Below, one piece after another: positions 10,848-17,231 of a stretch of 33,400 nt of DNA. Made by a program: the position numbers and the translations under genes. Each line of letters starts with the position of its first letter. Within the stretch, counting starts at the first letter, position 1. Location of the stretch: assembly GCF_001894865.1 (NCBI RefSeq), contig NZ_BCXA01000023.1, positions 1 through 33,400 on the forward strand, given 5' to 3'. Source of the stretch: Rhodococcus maanshanensis NBRC 100610. Its GTDB lineage: Bacteria; Actinomycetota; Actinomycetes; Mycobacteriales; Mycobacteriaceae. The notes under the pieces are model-generated. The model saw only the letters and a list, made by a program, of their open reading frames with translations, did not search any database and had not been told where the DNA came from.

Positions 10848-11016
10848 TGCTGCCTCCGGGTCTTGAGTGCTTCGGGAATTTCCGATCGCGAAGGGGGAAG
10901 AGTGGCGAATGCCTCGAGGTCCCTGTCCGATTGACCGAACCTGGCGCTGGGGAAGTGCGTCAGGGTCGGCGTTCGGGCAGAGGCCTCGCGGCACTCGCCG
11001 TATGGCTCTGGCCGGG

Positions 11017-11448
11017 CTAGAAGATCTCGCCCAGTGACTCGGCTCTGGCTTGTGAGTAGCTCTCTTCGTGCTCCTCGAGGTAGTTCTGCCACGCCTGCGC
11101 GTCCCAGATCTCGAGGAAATCGACCGATCCGATCACCACGCACTCCTTCGACAGCCCCGCGTAGCGGCGGTGGTCGGCGGAGAGAGTGATCCGTCCCTGG
11201 GCGTCGGGATGCTGCTCGTCGGTGCCTGCCGCCAGGCCGCGCACGAACGCGCGGGCCTCTGGGTTGCTGCGTGATGCTGCGGCGGCTCGGCGTGCGAGAG
11301 CTGCAAACTCTTCTCGGGGATACACCGCGAGGCTGTGGTCCTGCCCTTTCGTGACCATCAACCCTCCCGCCAGTGCATCTCGAAACTTCGCGGGCAACGT
11401 CAGTCGCCCCTTGTCGTCGAGCTTCGGCGTGTAGGTACCGAGAAACAC
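11017..11448 (-). CDS. mraZ: MraZ, AbrB-like transcriptional regulator of the dcw cluster
   Basis: DNA-binding regulator that controls its own dcw operon in other bacteria. The protein reads [25 protein letters not shown], the first SpoVT/AbrB-like half, and then [33 protein letters not shown], the second half, so the usual two-repeat MraZ fold is complete. The start is the GTG at 11448, preceded by TGGAGGTG about 6 nt away. This gives 143 residues, the length I recall for the M. tuberculosis protein. A longer in-frame start at 11508 has no support. First gene of the dcw run. Three 10-bp-spaced GTGG repeats about 75-100 nt upstream are its likely autoregulatory site. Confidence 0.95.
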   Translation of the reverse strand: MFLGTYTPKLDDKGRLTLPAKFRDALAGGLMVTKGQDHSLAVYPREEFAALARRAAAASRSNPEARAFVRGLAAGTDEQHPDAQGRITLSADHRRYAGLSKECVVIGSVDFLEIWDAQAWQNYLEEHEESYSQARAESLGEIF

Positions 11449-11521
11449 TCGACACCTCCACCCTGCGTTCCGATTCGAACGTCCTAGGCCCTCGCGGTCC
11501 GTCTGCACGTTCCGCTGCGCA

Positions 11522-11545
11522 CCACGTTACCCCACTTTCCTCCAC
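11522..11545 (-). promoter_or_regulatory. Putative MraZ boxes upstream of mraZ
   Basis: Read on the minus strand, GTGG occurs at 11545-11542, 11535-11532 and 11525-11522, so three copies sit exactly 10 bp apart (GTGGAGGAAA, GTGGGGTAAC, GTGGTGCGCA). MraZ is known to bind short TGGG-type direct repeats with one helical turn of spacing upstream of mraZ. The position, about 75-100 bp before the start codon, fits. The binding itself is inferred. Confidence 0.6.
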
Positions 11546-11615
11546 TTTCAATGCCAATTTTGGGTTCCACGACCGCAATTCGCATGAAAAGACCAGTTCA
11601 CAGCGGTGGTGCAAT

Positions 11616-11788
11616 GTGGGGAAAAGCTGTGCGATCTTCCCCACTGCCGGGGCGCCACGGCGAGCTTCGCCACTTGCCCGCACCGAAATCCCAGGTCAGA
11701 GGTCCGCAGCGAGACACTCCCCCAGGGCCGGACCGACCCGGGGGGAAATGTGGGGGAAAAGTGGGGAAAGTCGGGGCGAACGCGGGGA
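11616..11788 (+). promoter_or_regulatory. Second group of GTGGGGA motifs (possible distal MraZ sites)
   Basis: The plus strand has GTGGGGAA at 11616-11623 and its exact inverted copy TTCCCCAC at 11637-11644. Further on, a tandem run has G4-A/C blocks at 11753-11757, 11763-11767, 11773-11777 and 11784-11788 (spacings 10, 10 and 11), the first two being TGTGGGGGA and AGTGGGGA. No coding sequence explains this. The motif resembles the boxes next to mraZ but lies in the opposite orientation and about 170-340 bp from the mraZ start. Confidence 0.4.
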
Positions 11789-11827
11789 TCCGAGGCGACA
11801 CAACCGGCACAGGCGGCACAGCCAACG

Positions 11828-11860
11828 CAAAAACGGCGCGACACCTTCGGTGTCACGCCG
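11828..11860 (-). terminator. Intrinsic terminator downstream of the DUF3040 gene
   Basis: The stem pairs CGGCG (11834-11838) and GACACC (11840-11845) with GGTGTC (11849-11854) and CGCCG (11856-11860), with one C/A mismatch and a 3-nt loop. On the minus strand the hairpin is followed directly by GTTTTTG (five T's from 11833 to 11829), a classic rho-independent terminator, which is rare at this GC content. It insulates the mraZ promoter region from upstream transcription. Confidence 0.85.
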
Positions 11861-11910
11861 CTCCGCTTTTGCCTGCCGCCCGGACTCTTGCCTCCGCGGC
11901 GGCGTTTCGG

Positions 11911-12339
11911 CTACTCCTGTTCGAATCTCCGCTTGAACCGGTCCTCCATGCGCGAGGAGAACCCTCCACTGCTGCCGCCCTTGCGGCCGTCAGAACGCTT
12001 GCCTGCGGCCGACCCCTTCGCGGGCCTGCCGGCCTCGTCGGGCACTGCCGTGAGGCCCTTCTTCGATCCCCGCATGAGGAACAGGACCCCGGCTCCAAAC
12101 ATCACTACGAATCCGAGCAGGCTGATGATCGGGAAACCGCCCGGCTTGAACGGGAGCGCAACGCCCGCGACCAACAGGACGAGTCCGAGAAAGAAGAGCG
12201 CTCCGGCCTGGAGTCGACGCTTGCTCGAAGCCGCACGCATACGGCCTCCCCTCACGGAGGAAGCAAACTTCGGATCTTCGGCGTAAAGCGCGCTCTCGAT
12301 CTGATCGAGCATCCGCTGCTCGTGCTCGGAGAGTGGCAC
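11911..12339 (-). CDS. DUF3040 family small membrane protein (Rv2169c-like)
   Basis: A 142-residue protein of unknown function that starts PLSEHEQRMLDQIESALYAEDPKFASSVR, the DUF3040 signature. Two membrane helices follow at about 63-79 (AGALFFLGLVLLVAGVALPF) and 85-107 (FPIISLLGFVVMFGAGVLFLM), then a basic Gly/Ser/Arg-rich cytoplasmic tail. The GTG at 12339 has GGGGGAGG about 5 nt upstream. A strong terminator follows it and a TATCAT -10 candidate precedes it, so it may be a single-gene unit. The family sits next to mraZ in many actinobacteria, suggesting an envelope or division role, but no function can be read from the sequence. Confidence 0.88.
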   Translation of the reverse strand: MPLSEHEQRMLDQIESALYAEDPKFASSVRGGRMRAASSKRRLQAGALFFLGLVLLVAGVALPFKPGGFPIISLLGFVVMFGAGVLFLMRGSKKGLTAVPDEAGRPAKGSAAGKRSDGRKGGSSGGFSSRMEDRFKRRFEQE

Positions 12340-12423
12340 GGTACCTCCCCCGGCACTAAAGGTGGCGACCGATCCGTTGGGACGAAGCGGCGGGTTTCCG
12401 ACGATGGCGGCTACCTGTCGTCA

Positions 12424-12429
12424 ATGATA
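12424..12429 (-). promoter_or_regulatory. -10 candidate for the DUF3040 gene
   Basis: Minus-strand TATCAT matches the actinobacterial TANNNT -10 pattern closely and lies about 85 bp before the DUF3040 start. No good -35 hexamer is visible. Confidence 0.35.
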
Positions 12430-12505
12430 CGAGTACACGTCGCGGCGTACCACCTAGTCCATCGACGAGATGCCGACTTATTTCGATCGCACCGCAGATC
12501 CCCTG

Positions 12506-13003
12506 CTAGGCAGACCTCCCCACCAACGTGTGCGACGCGTCGCCCAGCCGGTGGTCGCCGCCGAGATGATCCTCGACAGCGGTGAGGAATCGAGAGACCT
12601 CGCGGTGGAATTCATCGGCCTCAGCCAGCGTGATCGTGCGCGAGATCCCCGCCTCGATCGCCGCCCTTGTGGCCGAGTACCCGGCGAAGAACTCCGACCA
12701 ACCGGCGAGCGACGGTTCGGCGCGCGCGAGCAGCACCCAGGCGCTGCGCGATCCGGTGCGTGGCCGTTGCTCACCCCCGAGCGCGGCCCCGGCACCACGG
12801 AGCGCGGCGAGGTACGCGGAGCGGAACCGGTCGGACGGGTCCCGCGCCCCCGCCGCCTCCGCCAGCAGCGCATCCGCCCTGTCGAGCAGCGCCCGCGCGC
12901 GGCGCGAGACCGGAGCCCCGACCCGCGACACCGTGTGTCGCGCCGATGACGCCGGAGCCCCCACTCGGAGGGCCGCCGCTGCCTGAACTGCCTGACTTGC
13001 CAT
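12506..13003 (-). CDS. SAV_6107-family HEPN domain protein
   Basis: A 165-residue soluble, helix-rich protein resembling the actinobacterial SAV_6107 HEPN family. Recognisable parts are RRARALLDRADALLAEAAGARDPSDRFRSAYLAALRGAGAAL (about 34-75) and SAWVLLARAEPSLAGWSEFFAGYSATRAAIEAGI (87-120), followed by the EADEFHREVSRFLTAVEDHL helix. Some HEPN proteins are RNases with an R-X4-6-H motif. One such match (R152-X5-H158) lies at the C-terminus here, but I do not know whether it is conserved. The ATG at 13003 is preceded by AGGAGGTG about 9 nt away. It is transcribed away from the GNAT gene across a region containing a perfect SOS box, so DNA-damage control is possible. No nucleotidyltransferase (MNT) partner is adjacent. 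Function unknown. Confidence 0.82.
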   Translation of the reverse strand: MASQAVQAAAALRVGAPASSARHTVSRVGAPVSRRARALLDRADALLAEAAGARDPSDRFRSAYLAALRGAGAALGGEQRPRTGSRSAWVLLARAEPSLAGWSEFFAGYSATRAAIEAGISRTITLAEADEFHREVSRFLTAVEDHLGGDHRLGDASHTLVGRSA

Positions 13004-13068
13004 CTTCCGAACACCTCCTGCGCAACCACGCCGACCCGCCGCGACGACCGGTCAGGCCTTAGGGTCGG

Positions 13069-13107
13069 AATCCGGCGAAGCCCGCTTCCCTCGCGCTTCG
13101 CCGGATT
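13069..13107. repeat. 13-bp perfect inverted repeat in the divergent control region
   Basis: AATCCGGCGAAGC at 13069-13081 is repeated in exact inverted form at 13095-13107, with a 13-nt spacer. Flanking TCGG/CCGA can extend the stem past a single bulged G. It lies in the HEPN gene leader, next to the SOS box. It could be an operator dyad or an RNA hairpin in a long 5' leader. Confidence 0.8.
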
Positions 13108-13114
13108 GCCGACA

Positions 13115-13130
13115 TCGAACATCCGTTCGA
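13115..13130. promoter_or_regulatory. LexA (SOS) box
   Basis: TCGAACATCCGTTCGA is a perfect TCGAAC-N4-GTTCGA palindrome, the LexA-binding consensus established for mycobacteria and related actinobacteria. It lies in the 173-bp divergent gap, 47-62 bp before the GNAT start and 112-127 bp before the HEPN start. It could control either or both. Next to it (13132-13142) is the short dyad ATATTCAATAT, and TATAGC at 13140-13145 could be a plus-strand -10 for the GNAT gene. LexA binding is inferred from the match. Confidence 0.75.
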
Positions 13131-13176
13131 CATATTCAATATAGCTGCCCCCACCGACACGTCGTCAAGAGAGAGG

Positions 13177-13815
13177 GTGAGTCCGGTCGGTATCAACACG
13201 ACACCGCTGCTGGTCGAGCTGTCCGCGCAGGAACTACGGCACCGCCTTGCCGAGGCTCTCGCCATCTACGTCGAGGCGATGGACTACCCGAAGGGGACCG
13301 AGTTCCACCGGGCCCCGATGTGGACCGAACACACCCATCGGCCCGGCTGGCGCGCGGTCGCCGCGATCCTCCCCGGCGACGATCCCCGCTCGAGCGAGGG
13401 CACCATGGTCGGCATCGCCTACGGCTACCGGGGCGCCCCGCACCAGTGGTGGCACCAGCAGGTGCGCGAGGGGATGCACCGGTCCGGTGCCGACGAACGG
13501 CGGATCCACGAGGTCCTCGGCGACTACTTCGAGCTGACCGAACTCCATGTGGCACGTGCCGCGCAGGGACACCGCACCGGCGAGGCGATGCTCCGCAGGC
13601 TCCTCGAAGACAGGCCGGAGAGTCACGTACTGCTGTCCACCCCCGAGGTCGGCGACGAGGACAACCGCGCCTGGCGTCTCTATCGCAGGCTCGGATTCAC
13701 CGATGTGATGCGACATTTCACCTTCACCGGGGACAACAGGCCGTTCGCGGTGCTGGGACGCCTGCTGCCGCTCCCCACCGAAGCGACCGAGAACGCACAC
13801 TCCCCCAGCCGATAG
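13177..13815 (+). CDS. GNAT-family N-acetyltransferase (Rv2170-like)
   Basis: A 212-residue GNAT-fold protein. It opens with LSAQELRHRLAEALAIYVEAMDYPKGTEFHRAPMWTEH, similar to Rv2170. The acetyl-CoA site is probably LHVARAAQGHRTGEAMLRRLLED (about 128-150), with R/Q-x-x-G-x-G/A-like spacing, followed by LLSTPEVGDEDNRAWRLYRRLGF, the usual late GNAT strand-helix. Rv2170 has been reported to acetylate isocitrate dehydrogenase in M. tuberculosis; the same role here is only inferred. The GTG at 13177 follows GAGAGAGG. It begins 47 bp after an SOS box and is followed 9 nt later by the CrtO-like gene, so the two are probably co-transcribed in part. Confidence 0.85.
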   Translation: MSPVGINTTPLLVELSAQELRHRLAEALAIYVEAMDYPKGTEFHRAPMWTEHTHRPGWRAVAAILPGDDPRSSEGTMVGIAYGYRGAPHQWWHQQVREGMHRSGADERRIHEVLGDYFELTELHVARAAQGHRTGEAMLRRLLEDRPESHVLLSTPEVGDEDNRAWRLYRRLGFTDVMRHFTFTGDNRPFAVLGRLLPLPTEATENAHSPSR

Positions 13816-13818
13816 CCT
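13813..13818 (+). promoter_or_regulatory. -10 element of a possible leaderless promoter for the CrtO-like gene
   Basis: TAGCCT overlaps the GNAT stop codon and lies exactly 6 nt before the ATG at 13825. This TANNNT-N6-ATG layout would put the transcription start at or next to the initiation codon. It may give the oxidoreductase its own transcript besides readthrough from the GNAT promoter. Confidence 0.4.
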
Positions 13819-13824
13819 GGACAG

Positions 13825-15402
13825 ATGATCGACGCGGTGGTGGTGGGATCCGGACACAATGCGCTGGTGTCGGCGTGCTACCTCGCCCGGTCGGGCTGGT
13901 CGGTCGAGGTGCTCGAGCGCGACACCGTGCTCGGCGGCGCGGTGTCGACCGTCGAGCGGTTCCCCGGCCATCAGGTGGACCGCGGTTCGTCCGCGCACAT
14001 CATGATCCGGCACACCGGCATCATCGAGGACCTCGACCTCGCCTCGCACGGGCTGCGTTATATCGACTGCGACCCATGGGCATTCGCGCCCGCTCCGCTC
14101 GAATCCGGCCGGCCGGGCATCGTCTTCCACCGCAGCCTCGACGGGACCTGCGCCTCCATCGCCGCGTCCTGCGGGGCCGCCGACGCGAGGGCTTACCGGG
14201 AATTCGTCGAGACCTGGGGTCCGCGCACCGCAGGCGTGATGCGGGCGTTCGCCGGTCCGCCGACCGGCGGGAGGCTGGCCCGCTCGTTCGGCACCCTGGA
14301 CCGGGGCGCAGGCGCCGCGGCCTTCTCACGGGAGTTTCTCGCCTCCGGGGACAGCTTGCTGGACAACTACTTCGACGACGAGCGCCTCAAGGCGGCATTG
14401 GCCTGGTTCGGCGCGCAGTCGGGTCCACCGATGTCCGAGCCGGGCACCGCCCCGATGGTGGGGTTCGCGGCGCTGATGCACACCCTGCCGCCGGGCCGGG
14501 CCGTCGGCGGGAGCGGCGCCCTCACCAGGGCCCTGGCGTCGCGGCTCGCCGCGGACGGTGGATCGGTGCGACTGGGCGACGCGGTGACCGAGCTGCGCCG
14601 CACGCCGAACGGCTGGACGGTACGCACCGCCGAGGGCCGGGAGGTGCGCGCGAGGACGGTGGTGGCCGGCTGCCACATCCTGACCACCCTCGACCTGCTC
14701 GAGCGCGGCGGCCACGACCGGACGCAACTGGACGGGTGGCGCCGCCGGATCCGGGTCGGGCCGGGGATCGGAATGGTGGTCCGGCTCGGAACCGATTCGC
14801 TCCCCTCCTATCCCAGCGCCCCCGAGGGCGACACCGTCACCTCCGGGCTGCAGCTACTGGTCTCCGATCGCGCACAGCTGAGGCTCGCGCACGGCGCGGC
14901 GCTGGCGGGCGAGCTGCCGCCCGTTCCAGCGGTCCTCGCCATGAGTTTCAGCGGGATCGATCCGAGCCTGACCCCAGCGGGCGAGCACCAGGCGACGCTG
15001 TGGTCGCAGTGGCATCCCTACGCCCTCACCGGCGGACGCGCCTGGGCGGACCTCGCCGAATCCGAGGGAGACCGGATCGTCGCCGAGATCGAGCGGCTGG
15101 CACCGGAATTCACGGACTCGGTGCGACACCGGCTGGTGCAGACCCCCGCGGACCTCGAGTCCGAGATGGGGTTGATCGGCGGCAACGTGATGCACGTCGA
15201 GATGTCGCTGGACCAGATGTTCATGTGGCGACCCCTCCCGGAACTGTCGGGACACCGGGTGCCGGGCGCGAAGGGGCTGTACCTGACCGGCGCGTCCACC
15301 CACCCGGGTGGCGGAGTGTCCGGCTCGAGTGGGCGCAGCGCCGCGCGGATCGCGTTGTCCGACGCCCGGTTCGGAGGCTTGCGCCGGGTGCTGCGCCGAT
15401 GA
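13825..15402 (+). CDS. crtO: CrtO-type carotenoid ketolase / phytoene-desaturase-like FAD oxidoreductase
   Basis: A 525-residue flavoprotein. The N-terminal dinucleotide site is DAVVVGSGHNALVSACYLARSGWSVEVLERD, followed by LGGAVSTVERFPGHQVDRGSSAHIM. The C-terminal FAD motif is GLYLTGASTHPGGGVSGSSGRSAARIAL. The overall pattern, including FGAQSGPPMSEPGTAPMVGFAALMH and GGSGALTRALASRL, strongly resembles from memory the Rhodococcus CrtO beta-carotene ketolase, which adds keto groups to the beta-ionone ring. Related PYROXD2-like proteins without known substrate are an alternative. crtI and crtB lie 3-8 kb downstream, which supports a carotenoid role. It follows the GNAT gene by 9 nt and has its own leaderless promoter candidate. 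The enzyme class is certain; the substrate is inferred. Confidence 0.78.
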   Translation: MIDAVVVGSGHNALVSACYLARSGWSVEVLERDTVLGGAVSTVERFPGHQVDRGSSAHIMIRHTGIIEDLDLASHGLRYIDCDPWAFAPAPLESGRPGIVFHRSLDGTCASIAASCGAADARAYREFVETWGPRTAGVMRAFAGPPTGGRLARSFGTLDRGAGAAAFSREFLASGDSLLDNYFDDERLKAALAWFGAQSGPPMSEPGTAPMVGFAALMHTLPPGRAVGGSGALTRALASRLAADGGSVRLGDAVTELRRTPNGWTVRTAEGREVRARTVVAGCHILTTLDLLERGGHDRTQLDGWRRRIRVGPGIGMVVRLGTDSLPSYPSAPEGDTVTSGLQLLVSDRAQLRLAHGAALAGELPPVPAVLAMSFSGIDPSLTPAGEHQATLWSQWHPYALTGGRAWADLAESEGDRIVAEIERLAPEFTDSVRHRLVQTPADLESEMGLIGGNVMHVEMSLDQMFMWRPLPELSGHRVPGAKGLYLTGASTHPGGGVSGSSGRSAARIALSDARFGGLRRVLRR

Positions 15403-15483
15403 GCGGGCCGGGATCCGCCGGATCCGCCACGCCGCGCACCCCTACCGCCTGACACCTGCATGGCTGCCTGGCACGATAACGCT

Positions 15484-16158
15484 GTGCAGCAGCCCCACTC
15501 CGATGTCCGAAGTCGATCCCGCGTCCGACTGTTCGCCCTGTCCGTACTCCTCCTGATCTGCATCCCCTTGCTCAGCGGGTGCCTCAGGGTCCAGGCGTCA
15601 CTCGGCGTCTCGCCCGACGACAGGGTGTCGGGACAGATCGTCGCCGCGACGGTTCCCGCGGACGACAACGACAAGGGCCCGGAGCTGATCCCGCCGGACT
15701 CGTTGACGCAGAAGGTCCGGGTGCAGGCGTACAAGCAGGACGGCTTCGTCGGCAGTCAGGCCTTCTTCAGCGACCTGACCTTCGGCGAGGTGCAGCAGCT
15801 CGGGGCGATGTCCAGCCAGACCGGCAGCTCCATCCAGCTGGACTTCCGGCGCAACGGCGACGTCGTGGTCCTCGAGGGCAAGGCGGACCTCAAGTCGGTC
15901 CCCGACGGCAGCGACGTCCAGTTCAGCGTCGCCTTCCCCGCGCGGGTGAACACCACCAACGGAACCCGCGACGCCGACTCCATCGTCACGTGGAAGCTGC
16001 CGCCCGGTGAGGTGAGCACGCTCCGCGCGGAGACCCGCTACGCCGACCCGAGCACCCGCGGCTTCGCCGGCTGGGCGGGCATCGTCGCCGGCGTCACGCT
16101 CGGCGTCGCGCTAGTGGTCGGCGCGATGGCGTACTTCAGCCGCCACCCGAGGCGCTGA
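15484..16158 (+). CDS. lppM: LppM-like lipoprotein
   Basis: Exported lipoprotein resembling LppM (Rv2171) of M. tuberculosis, which is linked to phagosome interaction and lipoglycan content. The basic start RSRSRVRLF is followed by a hydrophobic core and the lipobox LLSGC, so the mature protein begins CLRVQASLGVSPDDRVSGQIVAATVP. The middle is a beta-rich DUF3153-like domain. A second hydrophobic helix near the C-terminus (GWAGIVAGVTLGVALVVGAMAYF) ends in a basic RHPRR anchor. I choose the GTG at 15484, which gives 224 residues, close to LppM. An ATG at 15460 would add eight residues. CACGAT lies 6 nt before the GTG, possibly a weak leaderless -10. It is co-directional with, and 81 bp after, the CrtO-like gene. 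Confidence 0.82.
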   Translation: MQQPHSDVRSRSRVRLFALSVLLLICIPLLSGCLRVQASLGVSPDDRVSGQIVAATVPADDNDKGPELIPPDSLTQKVRVQAYKQDGFVGSQAFFSDLTFGEVQQLGAMSSQTGSSIQLDFRRNGDVVVLEGKADLKSVPDGSDVQFSVAFPARVNTTNGTRDADSIVTWKLPPGEVSTLRAETRYADPSTRGFAGWAGIVAGVTLGVALVVGAMAYFSRHPRR

Positions 16159-16162
16159 CGCA

Positions 16163-16205
16163 CCGTGCGCGTGTTGCATCCCGGGTGGGGTGCAACACGG
16201 CACGG
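16163..16205. terminator. Bidirectional hairpin between lppM and the MTHFR-like gene
   Basis: GTGTTGCATCCC (16171-16182) pairs with GGGGTGCAACAC (16187-16198) through one G-T wobble around a GGGT loop. Outer CCGTGC (16163-16168) and GCACGG (16200-16205) extend the stem. It sits in the 57-bp gap between two converging genes and has no T-tract on either strand, the usual U-less type in high-GC actinobacteria. Confidence 0.7.
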
Positions 16206-16215
16206 GCGCGGAGCG

Positions 16216-17181
16216 CTACCTGACCGAGCTGGCCAGCCCGAGGCGGGCCAGCACCTCGCGGGTCGCGCGGGCGAAGTTCAGCGTGATGAAGTGCAGGCAG
16301 GGCGCACCCTCGGCGATCAACCGTTCGCTCATCTCGGTGGCGAGCTCGATGCCGATCTCACGAACCGCGGCGCGGTTCTCCTCGGGTCCGTGGCCCGCCG
16401 CGCGATCGAGCCGCTCGGCGAGCTCGCGCGGCAGCTGCGATCCGGACAGTTCGACCATCCGCTTGACCGAGCGCAGCGACGTGATCGGCATGATCTCCGG
16501 GATGATCGGCTTGGCGCCCTGCTCGGCGTCGTACCGGGACACCCGGTCGCGCAGCCGCAGGTAGTCCTCGACGTCGAAGAACATCTGGGTGATCGAGTAC
16601 TCGGCCCCGGCACGCAGCTTGGAGACCAGGTACCTGGTGTCGTGGTCGAGGTCCGGCGCGCGGAAATGCCCCTCGGGGAAGGACGCGACACCGACGTGGA
16701 AGTCGCCGAGGTCGCGGACCAGCCGGACCAGCTCCTCGGCGTACTCGACGCCCTCGGGATGCCGGACCCACTCGCCGAGCGGGTCGCCCGGCGGATCGCC
16801 GCGCAGCACCAGGATGTTGCTGATGCCGCGGTCCGCATAGGCCCCGACCATCGCACGCAGTTCGTCAACGCTGTGGCCGACGGCGGTCAGGTGGGCGACC
16901 GGGAGCAGCGTGGTCTCCTCGGCGAGGGCACCGGTGACGCGCACGGTCCGGTCCCTCGTCGAACCGCCCGCCCCATAGGTCATCGAGACGAACGCGGGCT
17001 GCATCTGCTCGAACTCGCGGACCGCGCGCCACAGACGCGCCTCCGCATCGGCATCGCGCGGCGGCGAGAACTCCACCGAGAAGGGAATCCGCCCGCCACT
17101 CGAACCGATCCGGTCCACGATCGAGGGGGTCTGGGTCACCCAGCCCTCGCTTGACCGTCCCCTGACGGCATCGAATGTCAC
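16216..17181 (-). CDS. Methylenetetrahydrofolate reductase-like protein (Rv2172c-like)
   Basis: A TIM-barrel protein of the MetF family, which reduces 5,10-methylene-THF to 5-methyl-THF for methionine synthesis. Family features include FSVEFSPPRDADAEARLW, FVSMTYGAGGSTRDRTV, VAHLTAVGHS, NILVLRGDPPGDP, ASFPEGH, KLRAGAEYSITQMFFDVEDYLR and IIPEIMPI. The mycobacterial orthologue Rv2172c has been described as an unusual, apparently flavin-independent reductase; this protein matches its position between lppM and idsA2. The GTG at 17181 lies 6 nt after a TATGAT -10 box, which argues for a leaderless message and fixes this start (321 residues). GTG at 17139 is an alternative. Divergent from idsA2 with only 50 bp between. 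Confidence 0.88.
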   Translation of the reverse strand: MTFDAVRGRSSEGWVTQTPSIVDRIGSSGGRIPFSVEFSPPRDADAEARLWRAVREFEQMQPAFVSMTYGAGGSTRDRTVRVTGALAEETTLLPVAHLTAVGHSVDELRAMVGAYADRGISNILVLRGDPPGDPLGEWVRHPEGVEYAEELVRLVRDLGDFHVGVASFPEGHFRAPDLDHDTRYLVSKLRAGAEYSITQMFFDVEDYLRLRDRVSRYDAEQGAKPIIPEIMPITSLRSVKRMVELSGSQLPRELAERLDRAAGHGPEENRAAVREIGIELATEMSERLIAEGAPCLHFITLNFARATREVLARLGLASSVR

Positions 17182-17187
17182 CCGACA

Positions 17188-17193
17188 ATCATA
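17188..17193 (-). promoter_or_regulatory. -10 element of a probable leaderless promoter for the MTHFR-like gene
   Basis: Minus-strand TATGAT is near-consensus and ends 6 nt before the GTG at 17181, so transcription would start at the initiation codon. The -35 region is not recognisable. The divergent idsA2 start is about 40 bp away, so the two promoters must nearly share this short gap. Confidence 0.55.
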
Positions 17194-17231
17194 GTGGCGG
17201 GCGATGAGGGCGACTTCGACGGACCACTAGG

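Larger units (their letters stand above)
11449..11910. other. 462-bp non-coding gap between mraZ and the DUF3040 gene
   Basis: I see no convincing gene here: open frames crossing it are long in several frames, as expected at this GC content, and have no recognisable product. It holds the mraZ leader and boxes (11449-11545), the second group of GTGGGGA motifs (11616-11788) and the terminator of the DUF3040 gene (11828-11860). The mraZ promoter must lie in it; I could not find a clear -10/-35 pair. Confidence 0.7.

Noticed and set aside
11551-12585. Plus-strand frames of 187-344 codons across the mraZ-DUF3040 gap
   Set aside because: They run through a terminator and antisense to DUF3040, have no product resemblance, and stay open only because stops are rare at this GC content.
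12506-13003. HEPN-MNT type toxin-antitoxin module
   Set aside because: No nucleotidyltransferase or other antitoxin-like gene is adjacent; the neighbours are DUF3040 and GNAT, and the family is a chromosomal actinobacterial one.
13320-15452. 710-codon plus-strand frame overlapping the GNAT and CrtO-like genes
   Set aside because: Arg/Pro-rich shadow frame with no domain; the GNAT and FAD-binding motifs are in the other frame.
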